Shown in pieces: positions 8,747 through 16,624 of a DNA stretch of 64,000 nt. The notes under the pieces are model-generated. The model ran no database searches. It saw only the letters and a program-made list of their open reading frames with translations, and was not told the DNA's origin. Each line of letters starts with the position of its first letter. Position 1 is the stretch's first letter. Position numbers and translations under genes: made by a program. The stretch comes from Fontibacterium universale (GTDB taxonomy: Bacteria; Pseudomonadota; Alphaproteobacteria; Pelagibacterales; Pelagibacteraceae): positions 62,001-126,000 of the forward strand of contig CBDEAT010000003.1 in NCBI GenBank assembly GCA_965236175.1, in the 5' to 3' direction.

Positions 8747-9502
8747 ATGAACTTAAAGTATGGTCAAACAAGAGCTACGACACGTGCAGAATCGGGTGCC
8801 ATAGATCAGGGCCTTAGATCCTACATGTTGAAGATCTACAATTACATGGCAACAGGTATTCTGGTGACAGGTTTTGTAGCGTTATTTTTATTTAAATATT
8901 CAGTGGTTACAAATGAAGCTGGTTCAATTACTGGCTTAACTAATTTAGGTAATGCAATTTATAATTCTGCATTAATGTGGGTGATCGCTTTTGCTCCATT
9001 AGGTATTGTATTATGGATGAGTTTTGGACTTGCAAGAATGAGTTCATCAAAAGCTCAAACATTATTTTGGGTGTTCGCAGGATTAATGGGAGCATCACTT
9101 TCATCAATATTTATGGTTTACACTGGAGTTAGCATTTCTCGAGTGTTTTTCATTACTGCAGCAACTTTTGCTACAATGAGCCTTTACGGTTACACAACAA
9201 AATCTGATCTGACTAAACTTGGATCATTCTTAATGATGGGCTTAATTGGAATCATCATCGCTTCAATCGTAAATATTTTTCTTAAATCTACACAACTAGA
9301 ATTTATCGTTTCATTACTTGGAGTTATAATTTTTGTTGGTCTAACTGCTTACGACACGCAAAAAATTAAAGACATGTATTTTGATGGCGGAGATTCAGAG
9401 ACAATGGCTAAAAAATCTATTATGGGTGCTTTAACGCTTTATTTAGATTTTATTAATCTTTTCGTAATGTTGTTAAGATTTTTTGGAGACAAAAGAGAGT
9501 AA
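8747..9502 (+). CDS. Bax inhibitor-1/YccA family membrane protein
   Basis: 251 residues with about seven hydrophobic membrane segments after a polar N-terminus (ATTRAESGAIDQGLRSYMLK). The BI-1 pattern is visible: LKIYNYMATGILVTGFVA in the first helix, TLFWVFAGLMGASLS, VFFITAATFATMSLYGYTT, FVGLTAYDTQKIK, and a charged end after ALTLYLDFINLFVMLLRFFG. The family (YccA, YbhL, YetJ) sits in the inner membrane. YetJ is a pH-sensitive calcium leak and YccA interacts with FtsH. It is monocistronic, with a likely promoter upstream and a strong hairpin downstream. Confidence 0.9.
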   Translation: MNLKYGQTRATTRAESGAIDQGLRSYMLKIYNYMATGILVTGFVALFLFKYSVVTNEAGSITGLTNLGNAIYNSALMWVIAFAPLGIVLWMSFGLARMSSSKAQTLFWVFAGLMGASLSSIFMVYTGVSISRVFFITAATFATMSLYGYTTKSDLTKLGSFLMMGLIGIIIASIVNIFLKSTQLEFIVSLLGVIIFVGLTAYDTQKIKDMYFDGGDSETMAKKSIMGALTLYLDFINLFVMLLRFFGDKRE

Positions 9503-9516
9503 TATATTTTTTATTT

Positions 9517-9543
9517 TATAGCCCCGAGTAATTCGGGGCTATA
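9517..9543. terminator. hairpin between convergent genes
   Basis: TATAGCCCCGA (9517-9527) and TCGGGGCTATA (9533-9543) form a perfect 11 bp stem with a 5-base loop. It sits 15 bp after the Bax-inhibitor stop and just before the stop of the convergent gene at 9547. Neither side has a clean T-run, so it may act as a 3'-end stabiliser or a weak bidirectional terminator. Confidence 0.6.
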
Positions 9544-9546
9544 AGT

Positions 9547-9906
9547 TTACCCTAAAATTAAATCCCCAATTCCTACGAATAAATAACAGCCAAAGAAGAA
9601 AATTATAATAACTAAAACCCAGTAACAATTAACTAGCCTATCCTTAAAAATTTTTTTATTTGTAACTTTTGAAGATTCTTTGGGTTCCCAAATTGATTTT
9701 TTAAATTTTCTAATATCGTAACTATATTTCCAAAAATCTTCACTAGTTTGATCTTTATCTCCTGTTTCAAATTTTTTTAGATAATTTGATATAAAAATTA
9801 ATAGATAGATTGAAACAGTCAGAACTAAAATTGACCAAAATGCTTTTGTTCCTAAAATAAAAACTAAAATTATTCCTCCAGTTATAAGAATAAATGGACT
9901 TTTCAT
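9547..9906 (-). CDS. hypothetical membrane protein, 119 aa
   Basis: No family recognised. Two hydrophobic helices at residues 4-42 (FILITGGIILVFILG, WSILVLTVSIYLLIFI) are followed by a charged cytosolic-type stretch (residues 43-90, rich in Lys, Asp and Trp). A third helix (CYWVLVIIIFFFGCYLFVGI) ends the protein. The upstream 54-residue membrane gene overlaps its start by 4 bp (ATGA), so the two are translationally coupled and probably work together. Confidence 0.65.
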   Translation of the reverse strand: MKSPFILITGGIILVFILGTKAFWSILVLTVSIYLLIFISNYLKKFETGDKDQTSEDFWKYSYDIRKFKKSIWEPKESSKVTNKKIFKDRLVNCYWVLVIIIFFFGCYLFVGIGDLILG

Positions 9907-10067
9907 TTAATCATTTTTTTAATAAGCAAAAAAATTGAAACTAATATTAGCGGTAAAAAAATAGCACCTATATAACCATATTCATCTAACACCCAATCTA
10001 AAATAAAAAGAAAACAGGCTATTCCGGCTAATACAGATAATAAATAAGTAATAAAATTTTTTGTCAT
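9903..10067 (-). CDS. small membrane protein, 54 aa
   Basis: An ATG at 10065-10067 opens 54 codons on the minus strand, starting MTKNFITYLLSVLAG and ending FLLIKKMIK. Two hydrophobic helices flank the short polar link LDWVLDEYGY. The stop TGA at 9903-9905 overlaps the ATG of the next gene in an ATGA, a typical coupling signal, which is the main evidence that it is real. No family recognised. It could be one subunit of a two-protein membrane pair with the 119-residue protein. Confidence 0.55.
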   Translation of the reverse strand: MTKNFITYLLSVLAGIACFLFILDWVLDEYGYIGAIFLPLILVSIFLLIKKMIK

Positions 10068-10135
10068 ATAATTACTATAATTTAATTGGTGTATAATTTC
10101 ATTAAATTTAAAATTATTTTTAATTTAAGCTTAGT

Positions 10136-10264
10136 TTAATTTTTGGAGCACTTTTTAGAACAATATTTAACGAAATCCCAATTTTTTTCCCATTTTTTTC
10201 TCCAAAGAAATTCTCTATTACAATTAAGACAAATTTTTTTGGGTAATTGATTTTTTTTTCTCAA
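10136..10264 (-). CDS. DUF2256 zinc-ribbon-like small protein
   Basis: A 42-residue minus-strand frame from TTG at 10264 reads KKICLNCNREFLWRKKWEKN and then WDFVKYCSKKCSKN. This matches DUF2256: a CxxC and a CxxxC pair around the WRKKWEKxWD core, expected to bind zinc. The family usually has about 40-60 residues and unknown function. The start is uncertain because no Shine-Dalgarno is visible and TTG is the only nearby start codon. It begins 2 bp after the stop of the DUF2794 gene, so it is likely the last gene of the yciB-DUF2794-DUF2256 operon. Confidence 0.75.
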   Translation of the reverse strand: MRKKNQLPKKICLNCNREFLWRKKWEKNWDFVKYCSKKCSKN

Positions 10265-10265
10265 G

Positions 10266-10610
10266 TTATTTAATAACTTTTAAATATTTTTTAGAATGTT
10301 TTTTTGAAATAATCTTTAGTATAGAGCTTAGATTGTCTGAGCTTTTAATTATTAAGCCACTCGCATCTTTTAATTGATATTTATTTTTATCCTTTGGATT
10401 AAGTTTCTTTAATATTTGAAAAAGAGGATTCTCCGTTGCTTTTCGATAGATCTCAAAACTAATCATAGTTGTACTCATATAAATTCCATAATCTTTCCAC
10501 TCCCCAAGAGAAACCATTGAACCGTAAAGATTTAAAATTTCTTGAAGCTCTTTTTTGTTAAAAAAGTTTTCTTTATTAAGATTATTATTTTTAATTAGAT
10601 GAAGTTTCAT
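10266..10610 (-). CDS. DUF2794 domain protein
   Basis: 114-residue soluble protein. The DUF2794 pattern is visible in FNKKELQEILNLYGSMVSLG, EWKDYGIYMSTTMISFEIYR, ENPLFQILKKLNP and the C-terminal DASGLIIKSSDNLSSILKII. The family is restricted mainly to Alphaproteobacteria and has no assigned function. Its start overlaps the end of the yciB-like gene by 4 bp, and DUF2256 follows 2 bp after its stop, so the three are probably one transcript. Confidence 0.8.
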   Translation of the reverse strand: MKLHLIKNNNLNKENFFNKKELQEILNLYGSMVSLGEWKDYGIYMSTTMISFEIYRKATENPLFQILKKLNPKDKNKYQLKDASGLIIKSSDNLSSILKIISKKHSKKYLKVIK

Positions 10611-11152
10611 TGATCAGTTCTGTGTTTTTGAATTAGCGATACTTGCATAATTGTGAATATTAAAGTGATTGGTAATAGTCCAAAAACTTTAAATTGAACC
10701 CAAAATTCTTCGCTTTGCGTTCTCCAAACAAGCTCATTTAGAATGGCTAAAAAAATAAAAAAATATATCCAACGTTTATTTAAAATATTCCAACCTTCGT
10801 CTGAAATTTTAATTGATCCATCAAATAATTTTTTTAGCAAAGGTTGTTTTAGAAAGATTTGTCCATACAAAAGAATAAGTGCAAAAATTATATTTATAAT
10901 TGTAGGCTTCATGTAAAAGAATATTTTGTTGTCAAAAATAATTGCAAGACCTCCAAATACAGTAACAACAACAGCGCCTAATATTGGTATTGTTGGAATT
11001 TTTTTATCTATTCGGTAAACAAAAAATACCGATATAATAGTTGCAATAATTAATGGAAGTATTGCATAACTCATTCCATATTTTCTGTAGAAATAAAAAA
11101 AGATTAATAACGGACCTATATCTAAAAAAAACTTTATGAGACCTTTATTCAT
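10607..11152 (-). CDS. yciB: septation protein A homologue, YciB/IspZ
   Basis: 181-residue inner-membrane protein with five or six hydrophobic helices. The N-terminal FFLDIGPLLIFFYFYRKYG, the ILGAVVVTVFGGLAIIFDN segment, the MKPTIINIIFALILLYGQ block and NELVWRTQSEEFWVQFKVFG near the end are the family landmarks. YciB affects envelope and septum integrity in enterics; its exact activity is unclear. The start codon overlaps the start region of the divergent DUF3108 gene by 17 bp, so each promoter lies inside the other gene's coding sequence. Confidence 0.9.
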   Translation of the reverse strand: MNKGLIKFFLDIGPLLIFFYFYRKYGMSYAILPLIIATIISVFFVYRIDKKIPTIPILGAVVVTVFGGLAIIFDNKIFFYMKPTIINIIFALILLYGQIFLKQPLLKKLFDGSIKISDEGWNILNKRWIYFFIFLAILNELVWRTQSEEFWVQFKVFGLLPITLIFTIMQVSLIQKHRTDQ

Positions 11153-11903
11153 TAAATTTTTAATAATTATTTATGTGATTATTTTAAACTTTAATTCATC
11201 TTTGGCAAAAGAATTTAAATATGATGTTCGTGCTTATAATCTTAATGTTATGGATATTAATTTTAATATTGATGATGAGATAAATAATAAAATTACTTTT
11301 AGCGCCGAAAGTGTAGGTATCGTTGGTTTCTTTGTAAAAGTTTTAGCAAAATCTAAAGTTGAATTTGATGATAAAAGTAAAAATACATGGAAGTACGAGT
11401 ATCGTTACGACAAGCCATCAACTAATAAATATAGATTGAATAAAATCAATTTTTCTAAAGAAAAAGTTCTTAACTTTGAAACAGACCCGCCTAGAACTGA
11501 AGATTTAACTAAAAAAGTTCCATACAATAAAGAAGATTATTTTGGTGTGATTGATCCAATCTTTGCGGTTAAAAAACTATTTTTGATTGATAAAAAAAAT
11601 CTTGATTGTGATAAAAAAATCAAGGTTTTTGATGGCAATATTTTTTATTACTTAGTGATGAAGAAAGAAAATGTGCAGATAGATTTTGATTCAGTTTTTT
11701 CTAATTATAAAGGAAAATTACAAAAGTGTATTTTAACTTACCAACCAATATCTGGTTATATTCCAGGAGATCCAAACACTCCTGAGCAATTCAAAGTAGA
11801 TCTTTATTTTGGAATTGTTGGGGATAACTATTTTCCAATTTATGCGACAACTAAAGGAAAAAAAGGAATTAGACTTAAGATGTATTTAGACACAATTCAG
11901 TGA
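11136..11903 (+). CDS. DUF3108 domain protein, secreted
   Basis: 255 residues with a signal peptide (IKFLIIIYVIILNFNSSLA, likely cut before KEF) and a beta-rich mature part. The pattern YDVRAYNLNVMDINFNI, VGIVGFFVKVLAKSKVEF, YRYDKPSTNKYRLNKINF and DPIFAVKKLF, followed by YFGIVGDNYFPIYATTKGK, fits DUF3108, a family of periplasmic beta-barrel-like lipid-associated proteins of unknown function. The ATG at 11136 provides the full signal sequence and overlaps the start of yciB on the other strand. Confidence 0.75.
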   Translation: MRPLFIKFLIIIYVIILNFNSSLAKEFKYDVRAYNLNVMDINFNIDDEINNKITFSAESVGIVGFFVKVLAKSKVEFDDKSKNTWKYEYRYDKPSTNKYRLNKINFSKEKVLNFETDPPRTEDLTKKVPYNKEDYFGVIDPIFAVKKLFLIDKKNLDCDKKIKVFDGNIFYYLVMKKENVQIDFDSVFSNYKGKLQKCILTYQPISGYIPGDPNTPEQFKVDLYFGIVGDNYFPIYATTKGKKGIRLKMYLDTIQ

Positions 11904-11943
11904 GCTATTGAATTTTTTACAGGAATCACTACTTTAAATTTTA

Positions 11944-12273
11944 ATGTTAGAGAAAAAATTAAACAAAGCCAAATTCTCGATTGGAGAAGTGGTAAGACAT
12001 CGTTTGTTTGATTTTAGAGGTGTGATCTACGATGTAGATTTTCAATTTAATAATTCAGAAGAGTGGTATCAATCAATTCCAAAAGCAGCACGTCCTAGAA
12101 AAGATCAGCCATTTTATCATTTGTTAGCTGAGAATGACGAGATCACTTATGAAGCTTATGTTTCAGAACAAAATTTAGTAGGGGATGATCCAAATGAGCC
12201 TGTAAGACATCCTTTGGTTAATGAAATATTTAGAGGAAAAAGAGGAAATCTTTACTTTAAGCCTTCTAATTAG
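11944..12273 (+). CDS. hspQ: heat shock protein HspQ
   Basis: 109 residues. The fold of hemimethylated-DNA-binding/HspQ (YccV) proteins is recognised in AKFSIGEVVRHRLFDFRGVI, YDVDFQFNNSEEWYQSIP, DQPFYHLLAENDEITYEAYV and HPLVNEIFRGKRG. In Escherichia coli HspQ promotes degradation of an unstable DnaA mutant and acts as a specificity enhancer of Lon. It follows the DUF3108 gene by 40 bp and is likely co-transcribed. The ~170 bp after it holds paired hairpins ahead of ccmC. Confidence 0.9.
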   Translation: MLEKKLNKAKFSIGEVVRHRLFDFRGVIYDVDFQFNNSEEWYQSIPKAARPRKDQPFYHLLAENDEITYEAYVSEQNLVGDDPNEPVRHPLVNEIFRGKRGNLYFKPSN

Positions 12274-12340
12274 TCATAATTATTACTGCCTTAATTCAAA
12301 CAATTTTAACGCAAAAGTTAGACAGATTATTTTATTAGAT

Positions 12341-12400
12341 TTCAGTTAATACCTAACTGAGTTATTTTTGATCCCCAATCTCCCTTATCTCAGTTAGGTA
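12341..12400 (+). promoter_or_regulatory. mutually exclusive hairpins upstream of ccmC
   Basis: The segment 12350-12361 is a perfect 12 bp inverted repeat of 12389-12400 with a 27-base C-rich spacer. The left arm can instead pair with TCAGTTA at 12342-12348 to make a 7 bp stem with a 5-base loop. The two structures exclude each other, as in an attenuator. The element AATCTCCC is repeated at 12377-12384 and 12408-12415. This lies in the 170 bp between hspQ and ccmC. Function is inferred from structure only. Confidence 0.4.
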
Positions 12401-12443
12401 AACTTCTAATCTCCCCAAACATGTAGTAAAAAAATCTACTTAA

Positions 12444-13142
12444 ATGTTTGGAATATTTAAACCTAGAACTTTTTTTAATTTAGCAAACACCAGTATTTTT
12501 TGGCTAAAGATAATTTTGGTCTTTGCGCTTATTGTTGGTTTAGTTTTAGCATTAGTTTTTTCCCCTATTGATTATTTACAAAAAGATACGGTAAGAATTA
12601 TGTATGTTCATGTACCCTCTTCTTGGATTTCTTTATTTATTTTTTTAATTATTGGAATTTCATCATTTATAAGTTTAATTTTTAAAGTTAGAGTTTTTTC
12701 AGTCTACGCAAAAAGTTTAGCACCCATAGGATTAGTTTTTTCTTTAATATCTGTTGTGACGGGATCCCTGTGGGGTTACCCAACATGGGGAACCTTTTGG
12801 AGTTGGGATGGTAGATTAACCTCGATGTTTATTTTGGTGTTAACTTATATTTTATATGTTTCTTTGTGGTCGTTTATAAAAAATTATAATTCAGCTGAAA
12901 AAATTACTAATATTGTTGGCATAGTAGGATTAATAAATATTCCAATTATTAAATTTTCAGTCGCATGGTGGAATACACTTCATCAACCAGCAAGCATTAC
13001 GCTAACTGCCGCACCCACTATACATAGCTCAATGTTGGCACCATTACTTATTATGTTTTTTAGCTTTTGTATTTTATCGCTAATTATTTTCTTGATTAGA
13101 TATAAATATGAAATTATAAATTTTAGAGTTAATAAAAAATGA
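12444..13142 (+). CDS. ccmC: haem exporter protein CcmC
   Basis: Inner-membrane protein of cytochrome c maturation (system I) that presents haem to CcmE. 232 residues with six hydrophobic helices, the tryptophan-rich periplasmic motif WGYPTWGTFWSWDGRLTS (residues 110-127), and conserved haem-ligand histidines at 56 (YVHVPSSW) and 180 (WNTLHQPAS). It is the first gene of ccmCDEFGH and overlaps ccmD by 4 bp. No ccmA or ccmB lies next to it, so the ABC part must be encoded elsewhere. Confidence 0.95.
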   Translation: MFGIFKPRTFFNLANTSIFWLKIILVFALIVGLVLALVFSPIDYLQKDTVRIMYVHVPSSWISLFIFLIIGISSFISLIFKVRVFSVYAKSLAPIGLVFSLISVVTGSLWGYPTWGTFWSWDGRLTSMFILVLTYILYVSLWSFIKNYNSAEKITNIVGIVGLINIPIIKFSVAWWNTLHQPASITLTAAPTIHSSMLAPLLIMFFSFCILSLIIFLIRYKYEIINFRVNKK

Positions 13143-13333
13143 TTTTACAATTTTTAAATATGGGTGGTTACGGTTTGTATATATGGTTATCATATGCATT
13201 TGCCGCTTTATCTTTAACTGCACTTTATTACGTTTCAGTTAAAAAATTAAATTCTATTAAAAATATCGAACATCTTTATCAATCTGAAAAAGTTGAAGAA
13301 GTTTCAGTTTCAGCACAAGCTAATAGATTTTAG
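13139..13333 (+). CDS. ccmD: haem exporter protein CcmD
   Basis: 64 residues with one membrane helix. The N-terminal FLNMGGYGLYIWLSYAFAAL is the CcmD hallmark (MGGYGxYVWxxY). CcmD is needed to release holo-CcmE from the CcmABC complex. The C-terminus (IEHLYQSEKVEEVSVSAQAN) is longer and more acidic than in the enteric protein. It starts inside the end of ccmC (4 bp overlap). Confidence 0.9.
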   Translation: MILQFLNMGGYGLYIWLSYAFAALSLTALYYVSVKKLNSIKNIEHLYQSEKVEEVSVSAQANRF

Positions 13334-13387
13334 TTTAATATCTAATTAAGTCCCGATATCTTCTAAAAAATTTGTTTAAATACTATT

Positions 13388-13822
13388 ATGATTTTTAGCA
13401 AATCTTCAAAAAATAGATTAAAAATTTTTTCTTTAATAGCAATTGCCGCATCAATAATACTTTTTTTTATTTATAATAATCTTCAAAAGAATGTGGTGTA
13501 TTTCTATGCGCCTCAAGAAATAAAAAATTTAAAAGATACACCCTCTAATAAGATTAGACTTGGAGGGTTAGTTAAAGAAGGATCATTAAAGAAAAATAAT
13601 AATACTTATGTTTTTATTATTACTGATTTAAAAAATGAAATTTTTGTTGAGTATAGGGGTTTATTGCCCAATTTATTTATTGAAGGAAAAAGTGCAGTTG
13701 TAGAGGGTGTTTTAAAAGATAAAAAATATTTTATTGCAAGCACCATACTTGCAAAGCATGATGAGAATTATATGCCGCCAGAAGTTGCTAATAGTTTGAA
13801 AAAAAATAAATTAAATAAATAA
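13388..13822 (+). CDS. ccmE: cytochrome c maturation haem chaperone CcmE
   Basis: 144 residues. One N-terminal membrane anchor (SLIAIAASIILFFIY) is followed by the periplasmic OB-fold. The haem is bound covalently through His124 in LAKHDENYMPPEV, with Tyr128 as the likely axial ligand. The FYAPQEIKN and RLGGLVKEGSL segments also match. CcmE accepts haem from CcmC and hands it to CcmF/H. It lies 2 bp before ccmF. Confidence 0.95.
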   Translation: MIFSKSSKNRLKIFSLIAIAASIILFFIYNNLQKNVVYFYAPQEIKNLKDTPSNKIRLGGLVKEGSLKKNNNTYVFIITDLKNEIFVEYRGLLPNLFIEGKSAVVEGVLKDKKYFIASTILAKHDENYMPPEVANSLKKNKLNK

Positions 13823-13824
13823 TT

Positions 13825-15706
13825 ATGGCTGGTTATATAGGTAATTTAGCTTTATTTTTTTCTTTAATATTTAACGTTTTTTTAATTTTTTCATTAATCA
13901 AAGGGATAAGAAATAATAACTTTAAAAACTTAAAAACAATTAATTTTTTTAATAATAGTATTTTTTTATTATTATTAATTTCATTTTTAACTTTAATATA
14001 TTGTTTTATTGTTTCTGACTTTTCCAATGTAGCTGTTTATCAAAATTCTCACACCACTAAGCCTTTAATTTATAAAATATCAGGAGCATGGGGAAATCAC
14101 GAAGGCAGCATGGTTTTATTTATTTTAATATTATCATTATTTTCATTTGTGTTTTTCAGAACAAAAGTCAGTGAAAAATTAAGAGTTTATACGGTTTTTT
14201 TTCAAGCAATATTAATATTAATTTTTTTAATTTTTTTAATTTTAACTTCAAATCCTTTTGATCAGATGGATCCAAGGCCATCGCAAGGTCTAGGCTTAAA
14301 TCCAATTCTGCAGGATCCGTTACTTGCAATACATCCACCATTTTTATATTTTGGTTATGTTGGTTTTTCTTTAGTCTTTAGTTTTGCGCTTGCTGGATTA
14401 GTAACTAATAATTTTGACAAATCATGGAGTAAGATTGCAAATTTTTGGATTATTCTCCCTTGGTCTTTGCTCACTATTGGAATTGGTCTTGGATCTTTTT
14501 GGGCTTACTATGAATTAGGTTGGGGCGGATATTGGTTTTGGGATCCCGTTGAGAATGCATCATTAATGCCTTGGCTTGCCGCAACCGCTTTAATTCATTC
14601 TAACATTGTAACCTTTAAAAAAGACAAATTACATTCTTGGACGGCATTACTTTCTATATTTACTTTTATAATGAGTTTACTTGGAACTTTTTTAGTAAGA
14701 TCTGGAGTATTAAATTCTGTTCATGCTTTTGCAAACGATCCTTATAGAGGCGTATATATTTTAAGCGCAATTTTATTTATCACTTTTTTTTCATTAGCTA
14801 TTTTTATTATTAAGAGTCCCAAAAAAGTTTTGTATGGAAAATATTCTTTTTTTCTCAGAGATAATTTTATTTTAATTAACAATTGTTTCTTGATCTTCTT
14901 TCTTTCGGTGGTTTTAGTTGGAACCGTTTATCCTATTATTTTAGACGCTATTAGCTGGGAAAAGTATTTCGGTAGGTCCTGTTTATTATCATACTATTTT
15001 AGCCCCTTTTTTATTTGTATTTTTATTTTTCATGTCTCACGGACCTCTTCTTAGCTGGAATAAAGAAGATAAATTTTTACAAATAAAAAATTTTAAAATA
15101 TTTTTTCCAATTTCTATTGTGATTTCCTCAGTGATTATTTTTTGGTTTTTTGATTATAAAGATATTATTTTGATATTAGGCCTGTTGTTTTCGGTATACT
15201 TAATTGCTTCAGTTATATTTGATTGGTTTTCACAAAAAAAATTAAGCTTAAATTTTGGAAGATTAGTTTCCCATTTAGGATTTGGTACATTGATTTTTGC
15301 CATATTTATTAATGCTTATTTATCAAAAGAAATTAATGCAGCGATGAAAGTGGGAGATGAGATTAAAATTCAAGAATTTATTATTAAATTTAAGAGTATT
15401 AATAAAATTAAAAAAGAAAATTACGAAGAGGTTTTTGGAAATTTTCTAGTAACCAATAAAGATAAACAAGTTGAATTAACCCCATCTATTAGAAAATATG
15501 ATCAACCGATCCAGTTTACTTCTGAGACAAGCATTAAGACTAATTTTATCGTAGATTATTATTTTGCAATTAACTTGTCTGAATTTGAAAAAGATAAAAT
15601 TATGGTTAGATTTTATTATAAGCCTTTAATGTTTTGGATTTGGCTTTCTATATTACTAATTGCTTTTGGTGGAATTTATCAAACATTTAAATTGAGAAAT
15701 GAATAA
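13825..15706 (+). CDS. ccmF: haem lyase CcmF, broken by a +1 base
   Basis: Large inner-membrane protein that joins haem to apocytochrome c. The first frame (13825-15054) has QNSHTTKPLIYKISGAWGNH, HPPFLYFGYVGFS and the WWD motif (GWGGYWFWDPVENASLMPWL, about residue 232 on), plus LVRSGVLNSVHAFA. It then goes out of frame at 14961-14967. Dropping the T after GAAAAG restores WEKISVGPVYYHTILAPFLF and joins to MSHGPLLSWNK in the second frame (to 15706). The whole is about 626 residues, normal length. It overlaps ccmG by 8 bp. Confidence 0.9.
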
Positions 15707-16217
15707 TAAATATAAGATTATAATTCTTGGAATAACAATTGTTATAATTTTTGTCCTTTTTTTAAGAGTTTTAAACTCCAACAAAACTTACCAACCAAAT
15801 CAAATGATTGGTAAAAAAATCCCAGAATTTATTTTAGAAGATCTTTTTAATAAAAATACAAAGTTAGATAGCAAGGTTTTGTCAGGTAAAGATTTTGCCG
15901 TTCTAAACATATGGGCATCTTGGTGCATTCCTTGTCGGATTGAGCATCCTTTTTTAATGGATTTAAAAGATAAAAATCAAATCAATATTATCGGTCTCAA
16001 TTATAAAGATGAAAGTGTGAATGCAAAAAATTTTTTAAAAAAATATGGAAATCCTTATAGCTTAATAGGTGTTGATAAAAAAGGAGAAGTAGCAATTCAA
16101 TTGGGTGCCTACGGGGTTCCGGAAACCTATGTTTTAAAAAAAGGAAAAATAATTTTTAAACATATTGGTCCACTAAATGAAGATGCAGTTAATAAAATTT
16201 TAGAATTAAAAAAATAA
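15699..16217 (+). CDS. ccmG: thiol:disulfide oxidoreductase CcmG/DsbE
   Basis: 172-residue membrane-anchored periplasmic thioredoxin that reduces apocytochrome c or CcmH. It has an N-terminal helix (IIILGITIVIIFVLFLRVL), IPEFILEDL, the active site WASWCIPCR (Cys76, Cys79), NIIGLNYKDE and the cis-proline loop GVPETYVL, all typical of DsbE/CcmG. It overlaps the end of ccmF by 8 bp and shares a TAATG with ccmH. Confidence 0.95.
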   Translation: MNNKYKIIILGITIVIIFVLFLRVLNSNKTYQPNQMIGKKIPEFILEDLFNKNTKLDSKVLSGKDFAVLNIWASWCIPCRIEHPFLMDLKDKNQINIIGLNYKDESVNAKNFLKKYGNPYSLIGVDKKGEVAIQLGAYGVPETYVLKKGKIIFKHIGPLNEDAVNKILELKK

Positions 16218-16576
16218 TGAAAAAATTTATTTTTATAGTTATTTTTTTTATTCTATCTTCCAATGTTTTTTCTGCAAATGAAGAATTAAAGAATAAAATT
16301 TATAAAAATATTAGATGTATTGTTTGTCAAGGACAGTCGATTTATGAATCAAATTCTGACTTTGCAATTGATCTTAAAAAATTAATTTCTAAGAAATTAG
16401 ACAATGGAGAAAATGAAAAACAGATTTATGAATTTTTAATAAGTCGTTACGGCGACTGGATCGTCTTTAACCCAGGCTTAAATTTTAATAGTTTAGCCTT
16501 GTGGTTATTACCTTTAATTGTCTTTATGATTGGTGGATTTTTAATATTCAGATTAAATAATAAGAAAAGAAAGTAG
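16217..16576 (+). CDS. ccmH: cytochrome c maturation protein CcmH
   Basis: 119 residues. A signal anchor (FIFIVIFFILSSNVFSA) is followed by the redox motif RCIVCQGQS (Cys34 and Cys37), RYGDWIVFNPG and a C-terminal membrane helix (LALWLLPLIVFMIGGFLIF). CcmH binds and reduces the apocytochrome c haem site. The length matches the short CcmH (CcmL) type, without the TPR domain; no ccmI follows. It ends the ccm group. Confidence 0.95.
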   Translation: MKKFIFIVIFFILSSNVFSANEELKNKIYKNIRCIVCQGQSIYESNSDFAIDLKKLISKKLDNGENEKQIYEFLISRYGDWIVFNPGLNFNSLALWLLPLIVFMIGGFLIFRLNNKKRK

Positions 16577-16624
16577 AATCTTTATTGCATTTCCGTCAAT
16601 TTTATTAAATAAAGGCTCATAAAA

